Shown: positions 1-7,036, numbered from the stretch's first letter. The stretch is 22,958 nucleotides of DNA from CAZGUH01 sp964529005 (GCA_964529005.1 CAZGUH010000054.1:1-22958); one strand, 5' to 3'. Notes: generated from the letters alone by a model not told the origin. A program made the numbers and translations.

Positions 1-55
1 ACGTCTCGCCCGCCCTCGCCAGAGTCGGCTATCGTAGTTGAATCATCTAGTTATT

Positions 56-73
56 CGTGGACGCCCGTCCACG
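56..73. promoter_or_regulatory. Perfect 18-bp inverted repeat, candidate operator of the catabolic operon
   Basis: The half-sites CGTGGACG (56-63) and CGTCCACG (66-73) are perfect complements around a 2-base centre. The repeat follows a locally AT-rich stretch (about 31-56) that could hold a promoter, and ends about 10 bases before the purine-rich ribosome binding site of the first gene. Such compact palindromes between promoter and first gene are typical operators for dimeric regulators, but no regulator gene lies in the window. An mRNA 5' hairpin is the alternative reading. Confidence 0.45.
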
Positions 74-100
74 CCAGATCGTCGAGGGAGGACAGGCGAG

Positions 101-1102
101 GTGACCCGGCCGCTGGTGACACAGGCGTTTCCGATGCTGCACGCCGACGGGGACGAGCTGCTGCGCTCCTTCGCCGACGTGCACACGCTGTCGGCTCTCG
201 ATCCGGACACCGTGGTGCGCGAGAGCCAGGGCGCGGCCGCGATCATCGGCCGCACGCCGCTGCGCGTCGACGGGCCGATGTTCGACGCGATGCCGACGGT
301 CCGGGTCGTCAGCGCCACCGGGTCCGGCGCCGACTGCTTCGACGTCGGCGCAGCGGCCGAGCGCGGCATCCCCGTCCTGCACAACCCCGGGGTCGCGGCG
401 ACGCCGATCGTCGAATACGCGCTCGGCGCGATGATCGTCATGTCCAAGCGCATGCGCGAGCACGACGCCGCGGTGCGCGCCGGCGAGCCGTGGGAGCCGA
501 AGACGAAGTTCCAGGGACGCCAGGTCTGCGGCAAGACGCTCGGCGTCGTCGGCCTCGGGCACATCGGCGGCGACGTCGCCCGCCGGGCCAAGGCCGGCTT
601 CGACATGCGGGTCCTGGGCTACGACCCCGTCGTCAGCGACGAGCGCTGCGCCCAGCTGGGCGTCGAGCGTCGCACGCTGGCCGACCTGCTCGCCGAGGCC
701 GACATCGTCTCGGTCCACGTGCCGTTGCTGCCCAGCACCCGCCACCTGATCTCCACCGACGAGTTCGCCCAGATGCGCCAGGGGGCGATCCTGGTCAACG
801 CCTCGCGCGGCGGGGTCGTCGACGAGGCTGCGCTCGTGCGGGCGCTGGAGGACGGACGCCTCTACGGCGCTGCGGTCGACGTGTTCGAGAGCGAGCCCGC
901 CCCGGCCGACCACCCGCTGACGAAGTTCCCCAACGTCCTGCTCTCGCCGCACGTCGCCGGCAGCAGCGACGATGCCAGCCGCAACCTGTCGCTGGCGGTC
1001 GCCCGCAACCTGATCGCCGCCCTCCAGGGCGAGCGGCCGCCGCACATCGTCGACCCGAGCGCCTGGCCCCCCTCCCGCGCGGTCGAGGCCCCGGCGAGAT
1101 GA
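101..1102 (+). CDS. D-2-hydroxyacid dehydrogenase family protein (NAD-dependent)
   Basis: A 333-residue member of the D-isomer-specific 2-hydroxyacid dehydrogenase family (3-phosphoglycerate dehydrogenase-like), expected to interconvert a D-2-hydroxyacid and a 2-oxoacid in the cytoplasm. The Rossmann glycine motif GLGHIGG is at residues 151-157. The catalytic triad is visible as Arg236 (NASRGG), Glu265 (FESEP) and His284 (SPHVAG). The length is normal for a single-domain-pair enzyme without an ACT domain, so it is unlikely to be the regulated serine-pathway SerA. I chose GTG at 101 because GAGGGAGG lies about a dozen bases upstream; the in-frame TTG at 38 would put an AT-rich tract and a palindrome inside the gene. 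Its stop overlaps the next start (ATGA), so it is probably translationally coupled to the acyl-CoA ligase and belongs to that pathway. The substrate is unknown. Confidence 0.85.
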   Translation: MTRPLVTQAFPMLHADGDELLRSFADVHTLSALDPDTVVRESQGAAAIIGRTPLRVDGPMFDAMPTVRVVSATGSGADCFDVGAAAERGIPVLHNPGVAATPIVEYALGAMIVMSKRMREHDAAVRAGEPWEPKTKFQGRQVCGKTLGVVGLGHIGGDVARRAKAGFDMRVLGYDPVVSDERCAQLGVERRTLADLLAEADIVSVHVPLLPSTRHLISTDEFAQMRQGAILVNASRGGVVDEAALVRALEDGRLYGAAVDVFESEPAPADHPLTKFPNVLLSPHVAGSSDDASRNLSLAVARNLIAALQGERPPHIVDPSAWPPSRAVEAPAR

Positions 1103-2727
1103 GACCCCGCCTCGATCGCACCCACGTCTTCACGGGGCTCGACGTCCCGTGGCTCGTCGACGTGCAAGCCGCGCGCTGGGGCGACAAGCCGTTCCTGGTG
1201 TGGGAGCCGTTCGACGGCCAGCGCGCCGTGTTGAGCTACGCCGAGTTCGCCCACCGCACCCGCGCGGTCGCAGCGGGGCTCGCCGCTCGGGGCGTCAGGA
1301 CGGGCGAGAGCGTCATCATCCACCTGGACAACTGCCCCGAGTTCCTCGTCGCGTGGTACGCCTGCGCCCGGGTCGGGGCGATGGCTGTGACGACGAACGC
1401 GCGCTCGAGCGCGAGCGAGTTGGAGTACTTCGCCGGCCACTGTGGGGCGGTCGCGGCGATCACCCAGCCAGCGCTCGTCGACGTCGTCGCCAAGGGTGTC
1501 GCAGGAGCGAAGTGGATCGCCGTCACCGACACCGACAACGGCGCTGCCCCTGCGCATCCCGTCTCCCCCGCCGACAGCTTCTCGGCGCTCGCCGCCGACC
1601 CGGCCGGATTCACCGGCCGCCGGCCCGACGCCGCCCTGCCCGTCGGCGTGCAGTACACGTCGGGCACGACGTCGCGCCCCAAGGGCGTCGTCTGGACGCA
1701 CGCCAACGCGCTGTGGGGAGCGAAGGTCAACGCGGCGCACGAGGGCCTGCGCGACGACGACGTCCACCTCACCTATCTGCCCCTGTTCCACTGCAACGCG
1801 GCGTCGTACTCGGTGCTCGCCTCGCTCTGGGCCGGCGCCACGGTCGTGCTGCAACCGCGGTTCTCCGCCAGCCGCTTCTGGGACGTGTCGGTGCGCAACA
1901 AGGCGACGTGGACCTCGATCGTCGCGTTCGCGATCAAGGCGCTGCGCGATCAGCCGGTGCCCGACGACCACCGCTACCGGATGTGGGGCAACGGCTTCTG
2001 CGACGCGCCGACCGACGCCCACTTCCGCGTGCGCTCGCTCGGATGGTGGGGCATGACCGAGACCATCACGCACGGCATCGTCGGCGACGCGTTGCACCCC
2101 AACACACCGATGACGTGCGGCCGCCCTGCGAGCGAGTACGAGATCCGCGTCGTCGACGACGCCGGCGCCGAGGCCGCGCCGGGCGAGACGGGCAACCTGC
2201 TGATCCGCGGCCTGCCCGGCCTGTCGCTGTTCGCCGGCTACCTCCACGACGAGAAGACGACCGAGGACAGCTACGACGACGACGGATACTTCGTCACCGG
2301 CGATCGCGTCACCGTGCTCGACGACGGCCACATCCGGTTCGCCGACCGGGCCAAGGACATGCTCAAGGTCGGCGGGGAGAACGTCGCCGCGTCGGAGGTC
2401 GAGCGTGTGATCGCCACCGTGCCCGGTGTGCGCGAGGTCGCGATCGTCGGGCGCCCGCACGCGATGCTCGACGAGACACCGGTGGCGTTCGTCGTCACCG
2501 ACGGAGCGGCCGACGCCGGCGCGGGCCTCGACGCGGTGATCCTCGCAGCGTGCGCCGAGCAGCTCGCCGCGTTCAAGGTGCCCACCGAGGTCCGCTTCGT
2601 CGACGACCTGCCGCGGGCCACGCTCGGCAAGGTCGCCAAGGCAGAGCTCCGCAAGCAGCTCGTGAGCGAGACCCGAGCGGGCCCGGAGGGAGAGGAGACG
2701 GCCGGCGATGGTGTCGCAGAACGGTGA
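1099..2727 (+). CDS. Acyl-CoA ligase (ANL superfamily), crotonobetaine/fatty-acid-CoA ligase-like
   Basis: A 542-residue AMP-forming acyl-CoA synthetase that would activate a carboxylic acid with ATP and CoA to start the catabolic pathway. The ANL motifs are in order: P-loop-like YTSGTTSRPKG from residue 186, WWGMTET (adenine/acyl pocket), DGYFVTGDR (ribose-binding Asp), the hinge region RAKDMLKVGGENVAASEVE, and the adenylation lysine Lys511 in TLGKVAK. ATG at 1099 overlaps the upstream stop by four bases (ATGA). The frame is open far upstream (to about 490), but that part is a shadow of the dehydrogenase gene. The end overlaps the crotonase start by 20 bases. Substrate specificity cannot be read; overall resemblance is to carnitine/crotonobetaine-type ligases. 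Confidence 0.88.
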   Translation: MRPRLDRTHVFTGLDVPWLVDVQAARWGDKPFLVWEPFDGQRAVLSYAEFAHRTRAVAAGLAARGVRTGESVIIHLDNCPEFLVAWYACARVGAMAVTTNARSSASELEYFAGHCGAVAAITQPALVDVVAKGVAGAKWIAVTDTDNGAAPAHPVSPADSFSALAADPAGFTGRRPDAALPVGVQYTSGTTSRPKGVVWTHANALWGAKVNAAHEGLRDDDVHLTYLPLFHCNAASYSVLASLWAGATVVLQPRFSASRFWDVSVRNKATWTSIVAFAIKALRDQPVPDDHRYRMWGNGFCDAPTDAHFRVRSLGWWGMTETITHGIVGDALHPNTPMTCGRPASEYEIRVVDDAGAEAAPGETGNLLIRGLPGLSLFAGYLHDEKTTEDSYDDDGYFVTGDRVTVLDDGHIRFADRAKDMLKVGGENVAASEVERVIATVPGVREVAIVGRPHAMLDETPVAFVVTDGAADAGAGLDAVILAACAEQLAAFKVPTEVRFVDDLPRATLGKVAKAELRKQLVSETRAGPEGEETAGDGVAER

Positions 2728-3547
2728 GTACCGCGGGTACGAGTACCTGCGCTTCGAGCGCCCGCGCGACGGGGTCCTGCTCGTCACGATCGACCGTCAG
2801 GACGTCGCCAACGCGGCCAACGCGGCGATGCTCGACGAGCTGACGCGGGTGTGGCGCGACGTCGGCGCCGACGCGGCGACACGGGCGGCCGTGATCACCG
2901 GCGCAGGGCGCACGTTCTGCCCGGGCGGCGACCTCAACGACGTGGTCGCGGCGAGCGGTGACATCAGCGTCGTCGAGCGCGAGATGCGCGGCATGCACGA
3001 CCTCGTCGCCAACATCCTCTCGCTCGACAAGCCGGTGGTGTCGGCGATCAACGGGTTCGCCGCGGCGAGCGGCCTCGCGGTCGCGCTGACGGCCGACATC
3101 TCGATCATCTCCACCGAGGCCACGATCACCGACGGCCACGTGCTCGGGGGCCTTGCCGCCGGCGATCACGCGGCGCTGATCTGGCCGCTGCTGTGCAGCA
3201 TGGCCAAGGCGAAGTACTACCTGATGACGGGCTTCACGATGGACGGCGACGAGGCCGAGCGCATCGGGCTGGTGACGATGGCGCTGCCGCCCGCCGAGGT
3301 GCTCCCCCGGGCGCTCGAGATCGCCGCGCATCTCGCCCGCGGCCCGCAGCTCGCCGTCCGCTGGACGAAGCGATCCCTCAACGGCTGGTATCGCCAGGCG
3401 GCGCCGATCTTCGAGCACTCGACGGCGCTCGAGCTGCTCTCGCTGTTCCACCCCGACGCCCGCGAAGGCGTGGCGGCCGTCAAGGAACGCCGCACGCCGG
3501 TGTTCCCGTCGGCCACGACGCCGCCGGGCCCGACACGAGGAGGATGA
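2708..3547 (+). CDS. Crotonase-fold enzyme with a non-hydratase active site
   Basis: A 279-residue enoyl-CoA hydratase/isomerase superfamily protein. The first oxyanion-hole segment is GAGRTFCPGGDL (residues 65-76); the second lies in INGFAAASGLAVAL (114-127). Aligned by eye to rat enoyl-CoA hydratase, the two catalytic glutamates (Glu144 and Glu164 there) are replaced by Ala124 and His144, so ordinary hydration of an enoyl-CoA is doubtful. Instead it has His144 and Asp153 (DGHV...AAGDH), spaced like the His/Asp dyad I recall for 6-oxocamphor hydrolase, a C-C bond-hydrolysing crotonase. It begins at ATG 2708 with a GGAGAGGAG stretch upstream and overlaps the ligase gene by 20 bases. The fold is secure; the reaction is inference. 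Confidence 0.85.
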   Translation: MVSQNGEYRGYEYLRFERPRDGVLLVTIDRQDVANAANAAMLDELTRVWRDVGADAATRAAVITGAGRTFCPGGDLNDVVAASGDISVVEREMRGMHDLVANILSLDKPVVSAINGFAAASGLAVALTADISIISTEATITDGHVLGGLAAGDHAALIWPLLCSMAKAKYYLMTGFTMDGDEAERIGLVTMALPPAEVLPRALEIAAHLARGPQLAVRWTKRSLNGWYRQAAPIFEHSTALELLSLFHPDAREGVAAVKERRTPVFPSATTPPGPTRGG

Positions 3548-4764
3548 CCGTGCTCCACGATGATCCCGTCGCCATCGTCGGTGTGGCCGTGCCCGCTGCG
3601 GCGTTCCACCTTCCCGACGACACGACCGTCGGACTCCAGATCAAAGCCGTCCAGATGGCGCTCGCCGACGCCGGGATGACCCGCGACGAGATCAACGGCG
3701 CGGTGCTCCACTGGCCCGGCCCCGGTGGCTCGGCGCAGAGCGGATCGACCAACTGGGCGCGCACGCTCGGCGTCGAGCTGAACTGGACGATCGACAGCGG
3801 GTTCGACGCGTTCGGGATCCGCGCCGTGCTGCACGCGGCCGCGGCGATCCAAGCGGGTCTCTGTGAGACCGTCGTCGTCGCCCACGCGCTCGCCGGCGGC
3901 CCGAACTTCCGCGGCGCCGACCGCATGATCGCGATCCACAGCACCGGCAAGGGCGACTCGGGGCACATCGAAGCCGAGCGCGCCCTGCACGAGTTCAACC
4001 ATCCCTACGGCGGCGCCGGCATGCCGCACCGCTCGGCGCTCAACGCACGGCGGCACATGCACGACTACGGCACGACGATCGAGCAGATCGCCGAGGTGTC
4101 GGCGACGATCCGCAACTTCGGGCACGTCAACCCCGAGGCGACGATGTTCGGCCGCGGGCCGTACACGGTCGACGACGTGCTGCGCTCGCGGTGGGTCGCA
4201 GAACCGCTGCATCTGCTCGACTGCAGCGTCGCCGGCCAGGGCGGCGCTGCGATCGTGCTGACCAGCGGCGAGCGGGCGCGGCGGCTTCGACGCGACCCTG
4301 TGTACATCCTCGGCGGGGCGATGGCGATGCTGCGCGGCACACATGCCGACCCGGCGCGCAACGCCGAGGTGCTCGGCATGTGCGGCGCCCGCCATCAGGT
4401 GGCGATGGAGCGCGCCGGGCTGAAGCCGACCGACATCGACGTGCTGTCGGTCTACGACGCCACGTCGTTCGAGGTCGTCACTGCACTGGAGATGCTCGGC
4501 CTGTGCGGCCTCGGCGAGGGCGGGCCGTTCGTCGAAGGCGGCGCCCTCGGCCTGGGCGGCCGCATCCCGACCAACACCGACGGCGGGTTGCTGTCGCACG
4601 GCTGGGCATCCGCCACGCAGCTGCTGTGGAAGGTGATCGAAGGCGTGCGGCAGCTGCGCGGCGCGTGCGGTCCGCGACAGGTCGACGGCGCCGAGGTGGC
4701 CGTGTGCACGAACTCCGTCCCGGCGGCGTGGCACGTCGAGACGATGATCCTTGGCAAGGGATGA
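3544..4764 (+). CDS. Thiolase-like protein lacking the nucleophilic Cys (Ltp2-type aldolase-like)
   Basis: A 406-residue thiolase-superfamily protein of the lipid-transfer-protein/SCP2-thiolase branch. The segment where thiolases carry the acyl-accepting cysteine reads DSGFDAFGIRA (about 84-94) and has no Cys, so it is probably not a thiolase. The C-terminal part has VYDATSFEVV, GEGGPFVEGG and PTNTDGGLLSHGW, which match the Ltp2-like pattern in which a thiolase fold does retro-aldol cleavage of 3-hydroxyacyl-CoA. Those enzymes need a DUF35 partner, and such a gene follows directly. Start choice is open: ATG 3544 overlaps the preceding stop (ATGA), while GTG 3550 has better spacing from AGGAGG at 3538-3543. 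The aldolase role is inferred. Confidence 0.85.
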   Translation: MTVLHDDPVAIVGVAVPAAAFHLPDDTTVGLQIKAVQMALADAGMTRDEINGAVLHWPGPGGSAQSGSTNWARTLGVELNWTIDSGFDAFGIRAVLHAAAAIQAGLCETVVVAHALAGGPNFRGADRMIAIHSTGKGDSGHIEAERALHEFNHPYGGAGMPHRSALNARRHMHDYGTTIEQIAEVSATIRNFGHVNPEATMFGRGPYTVDDVLRSRWVAEPLHLLDCSVAGQGGAAIVLTSGERARRLRRDPVYILGGAMAMLRGTHADPARNAEVLGMCGARHQVAMERAGLKPTDIDVLSVYDATSFEVVTALEMLGLCGLGEGGPFVEGGALGLGGRIPTNTDGGLLSHGWASATQLLWKVIEGVRQLRGACGPRQVDGAEVAVCTNSVPAAWHVETMILGKG

Positions 4765-4771
4765 GAACACG

Positions 4772-4792
4772 ATGAGCGAGGACCAGGCATGA
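4772..4792 (+). other. Six-codon upstream ORF overlapping the DUF35 start
   Basis: ATG at 4772 opens a frame encoding MSEDQA, whose TGA (4790-4792) overlaps the ATG of the DUF35 gene (4789-4791). A purine-rich AAGGGA lies about 10 bases upstream, at the end of the thiolase-like gene. It could act as a termination-reinitiation relay that couples synthesis of the two presumed partners. It is equally possible that it is a chance ORF. Confidence 0.25.
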
Positions 4793-5214
4793 CCGTCTAC
4801 GACCCCCCTGGCACCCGGCGGCCCGTCCCGGAGCCGACCGCGCTGTCGATGCCCTACTGGGAGGCCTGCCGCGCGGAGAAGCTCACCTACCAGTCCTGCG
4901 CGGACTGCGACGCCGTGATCTTTCCGCCTGAGCCGGCATGCCCGTCGTGCATGTCGACCAACCTCGGCTGGAAGCCCAGTGCGGGCAGGGGCGCCGTCTA
5001 CTCCTACTCGGTGCTGCACCGCGAGCCGTCGGCGAACTTCCCGCTGCCGAGCGTGTTCGCGATCGTCGACGTCGACGAGGGCTACTCGATGTTCTCGAGC
5101 ATCGTCGAGTGCGACCCCGCCGACGTCCACATCGACATGCGCGTCGAGGTGGCGTTCAACGAGCTCACACCGGAGATCAACCTTCCGGTGTTTCGCCCGA
5201 TCCGGCAGGCGTGA
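4789..5214 (+). CDS. DUF35 zinc-ribbon/OB-fold protein, partner of the thiolase-like protein
   Basis: A 141-residue stand-alone DUF35 protein. The N-terminal rubredoxin-like zinc ribbon has Cys37-x2-Cys40 and Cys51-x2-Cys54 (SCADC...ACPSC). The OB-fold follows from about residue 65 (GAVYSYSVLHRE, FAIVDVDEGYSMF). DUF35 proteins bind thiolase-fold partners. In mycobacterial steroid degradation the DUF35 domain is fused to the MaoC subunit ChsH2 and is needed by aldolase Ltp2. Here DUF35 and a MaoC-like protein are separate genes. It starts 24 bases after the thiolase-like gene and ends 5 bases before the acyl-CoA dehydrogenase start. The family call is firm; complex formation with the upstream product is inferred from known pairs and adjacency. 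Confidence 0.9.
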   Translation: MTVYDPPGTRRPVPEPTALSMPYWEACRAEKLTYQSCADCDAVIFPPEPACPSCMSTNLGWKPSAGRGAVYSYSVLHREPSANFPLPSVFAIVDVDEGYSMFSSIVECDPADVHIDMRVEVAFNELTPEINLPVFRPIRQA

Positions 5215-5219
5215 CGCCG

Positions 5220-6443
5220 ATGGATCCACGGCTGCCGGCCGAGGCGTACCGCGCCGAGGTGCGGGCGTTCTTGCGCGCGCACCTGCCGGAGGGGTGGCGA
5301 GGGCTCGGAGCGATCGCGGATCGCGACGAAGCCGACGCGTTCGTCACCAGCTGGCGCAAGACCCTCTACGACAACGGCATGCTGGGGGTCTCGTGGCCGA
5401 AGGAGTACGGCGGTCGCGGCCTCAGCAAGATCGAGCAGATCGTGCTGGCCGAGGAGTTCGCCCGCGCCGGCGTGCCGCTGATGGGCTACAACGACACGTT
5501 CAGCATCAAGATGCTCGGCAACACGTTGCTGCGGTGGGGCACCGAGGAACAGCGCCGGCGGTTCCTCCCCCGCATCCTCTCCGGCGAGGACCGGTGGTGC
5601 CAGGGGTTCTCCGAGCCCGACGCCGGCAGCGACCTCGCCGGCCTGTCCACCCGCGCCCGGCTCGACGGCGACCATTGGGTGATCGACGGGCAGAAGATCT
5701 GGACGTCGCGGGCGCGCGAGGCGAACTGGATCTTCGTCCTCGCGCGCACCGATCCCACCGCGCACAAGAACCGCGGCATCACGTTCCTGCTCGTGCCGAT
5801 GGACCAGCCCGGCGTCAACGTCCGGCCGATCCGCGCGCTGTCCGGCGAGAGTGAGTTCAACGAGGTGTTCTTCGACGGCGCGACCACCGTGGCTGGCAAC
5901 GTCGTCGGTGAGGTGAACCGCGGGTGGGAGGTGACGCAGACGCTGCTCGGGCTGGAACGGGGCGAGGAAGCGGCGACGAACCCCGTCCTGTTCCGCGCCG
6001 AGCTCGATCGCCTCGTGGCGATGGCGCAGGAGCGGGCCGGTGGCGGATCGCTCGATCCCACCGTGCGCGACCGCCTCGCCCAGCTGCACATCCGCTGCGA
6101 GATCATGCGCTACCTCGGCGGCCGCATCATCACCGGCGTGCTGCGCGGCGACGGGACGCTCGGACCGGAAGCGTCGATCGCCAAGCTGTACTGGAGCGAG
6201 TACCACAAGGCGGTCACGGACGTCGCACTCGACGTCCTCGGGGCCGATGCCCTGATGATGGACGGCCGTGTGCCGCTGCGCGCGTATCGCACCGACGATC
6301 CGGGCGCGCCGGCGAGCAGCGGATCGTGGCTGGGGACGTTCTACAACGCGACCGCCGGAACGATCTACGCCGGCACCAGCGAGGTGCAGCGGACGATCCT
6401 CGGCGAGGCCGTCCTCGGTCTGCCGCGCGAACCGCGGCCCTGA
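5220..6443 (+). CDS. Acyl-CoA dehydrogenase (FadE-type)
   Basis: A 407-residue FAD-dependent acyl-CoA dehydrogenase that introduces an alpha,beta double bond into an acyl-CoA. Family signatures are GFSEPDAGSDLAGL, the flavin-contact segment DGQKIWTSRA, and IYAGTSEVQRTILGE near the C-terminus. The medium-chain-type catalytic Glu (YEGT) is Ala here. Glu246 in LGLERGEEA sits where isovaleryl-CoA and long-chain dehydrogenases place their base, so the protein is probably active. ATG 5220 is preferred, with GGCAGG about ten bases upstream; GTG 5211, overlapping the DUF35 stop, is an alternative. It is the last gene of the operon, and its stop lies in a hairpin shared with the convergent MaoC gene. 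Confidence 0.9.
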   Translation: MDPRLPAEAYRAEVRAFLRAHLPEGWRGLGAIADRDEADAFVTSWRKTLYDNGMLGVSWPKEYGGRGLSKIEQIVLAEEFARAGVPLMGYNDTFSIKMLGNTLLRWGTEEQRRRFLPRILSGEDRWCQGFSEPDAGSDLAGLSTRARLDGDHWVIDGQKIWTSRAREANWIFVLARTDPTAHKNRGITFLLVPMDQPGVNVRPIRALSGESEFNEVFFDGATTVAGNVVGEVNRGWEVTQTLLGLERGEEAATNPVLFRAELDRLVAMAQERAGGGSLDPTVRDRLAQLHIRCEIMRYLGGRIITGVLRGDGTLGPEASIAKLYWSEYHKAVTDVALDVLGADALMMDGRVPLRAYRTDDPGAPASSGSWLGTFYNATAGTIYAGTSEVQRTILGEAVLGLPREPRP

Positions 6444-6461
6444 CGCGCGTGTGCGCGTCAG
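6440..6461. terminator. Bidirectional hairpin containing both convergent stop codons
   Basis: A perfect 9-bp stem (CTGACGCGC / GCGCGTCAG) closes a GTGT loop. The TGA of the acyl-CoA dehydrogenase (6441-6443) lies in the left arm, and the TCA (stop of the minus-strand MaoC gene, 6458-6460) in the right arm. There is no T-tract, as is common for actinobacterial terminators. The position between converging genes supports a termination or 3'-end-protection role. Confidence 0.6.
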
Positions 6462-6937
6462 CCGCCCTTGCCGCGGATGATGCGAACCGGGTGGAAGACC
6501 AGCACCTCCTCGTCGCGCTGGTTGCGCACCGACACCGTCGCGGTGACGACGCCGCGGTTGCCGGTGCTCGCCGGGCGCGCTTCGGTCGTCTCGACGACCG
6601 CGTAGATCGTGTCGCCGACGAACACGGGCCGCTTCACGTCGAGCTCCATGTGCACGAACGCCATGCCGGTGCCGTGCAGCAGGTGGGTCTGGAGCACGAG
6701 CCCCTCGGCCATGCAATACGTGAGCGCGCCCGGCACGAGCCGGCCCTCGTACCCCGCCGTCACCGCGTGCCCGGCGTCCCAGAACAACGGCTCGTTGAAG
6801 CCGAACAGCGTGATGAAGTTGACCAGGTCGGTCTCGGTGATCGTGCGCGACGCGGTCCGCGCCGGCTTGCCGACCTCCATCTCCTCCCAGGTCTTGCCCT
6901 TCACGAGGAAGGGGATGTTGCTGCTCTCGGTCGTCAT
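6458..6937 (-). CDS. MaoC-like hot-dog protein with altered hydratase motif
   Basis: A 159-residue single hot-dog MaoC-family protein. The C-terminal signature is readable (PVFVGDTIYAVVE) along with VPGALTYCMAEGL. The hydratase-2 motif normally contains Asp, Asn and His (GDxNPLH); here the corresponding stretch is FGFNEPLFWD, with Phe47 and Phe52 at the Asp and His positions. It may be a non-catalytic subunit of a heteromeric hydratase, as in ChsH1/ChsH2, or do a different reaction. ATG 6937 has GGAGG eight or nine bases upstream; longer frames are non-coding extension. It converges on the acyl-CoA dehydrogenase gene and is divergent from the next one, sharing a promoter region with it. It presumably belongs to the same pathway. 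Confidence 0.82.
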   Translation of the reverse strand: MTTESSNIPFLVKGKTWEEMEVGKPARTASRTITETDLVNFITLFGFNEPLFWDAGHAVTAGYEGRLVPGALTYCMAEGLVLQTHLLHGTGMAFVHMELDVKRPVFVGDTIYAVVETTEARPASTGNRGVVTATVSVRNQRDEEVLVFHPVRIIRGKGG

Positions 6938-7020
6938 CGGGGCGATCCTCCGTCGGTGTCCGGCTCGGCGTTCGGCGACCCTGGCGAACGGGTGTTGCGG
7001 CCGGGTTTGAACGTCAAATA

Positions 7021-7036
7021 GGTTATATGAATAACC
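7021..7036. promoter_or_regulatory. Divergent promoter palindrome (candidate operator)
   Basis: GGTTAT and ATAACC form a perfect inverted repeat around ATGA, in an island of A/T-rich sequence (7006-7036) between the divergent MaoC and acyl-CoA dehydrogenase genes. A TTGAAC hexamer (7007-7012) points toward the rightward gene, and TATAAC on the minus strand (7023-7028) could be a leftward -10. The palindrome overlaps the likely -10 regions, so a bound dimeric repressor, such as an acyl-CoA-responsive TetR-type protein, could control both genes. Regulator identity is unknown. Confidence 0.4.

Noticed and set aside
38..100. TTG start giving a 21-residue longer D-2-hydroxyacid dehydrogenase
   Set aside because: No ribosome binding site before it; the extension covers an AT-rich stretch and an 18-bp palindrome, and GTG 101 has a good GAGGGAGG upstream.
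862..2787. Long minus-strand open frame (641 codons) opposite the first operon
   Set aside because: The product is an Arg/Asp/Val/Gly-rich string with no domain; it is a mirror of GC-rich plus-strand codons.
5211..5219. GTG 5211 as start of the first acyl-CoA dehydrogenase
   Set aside because: The purine-rich GGCAGG is only 1-2 bases from it but well placed for ATG 5220.
3217..5229. 670-codon minus-strand open frame opposite the crotonase, thiolase-like and DUF35 genes
   Set aside because: Same antisense artefact: no recognisable motifs and wrong GC3 pattern.
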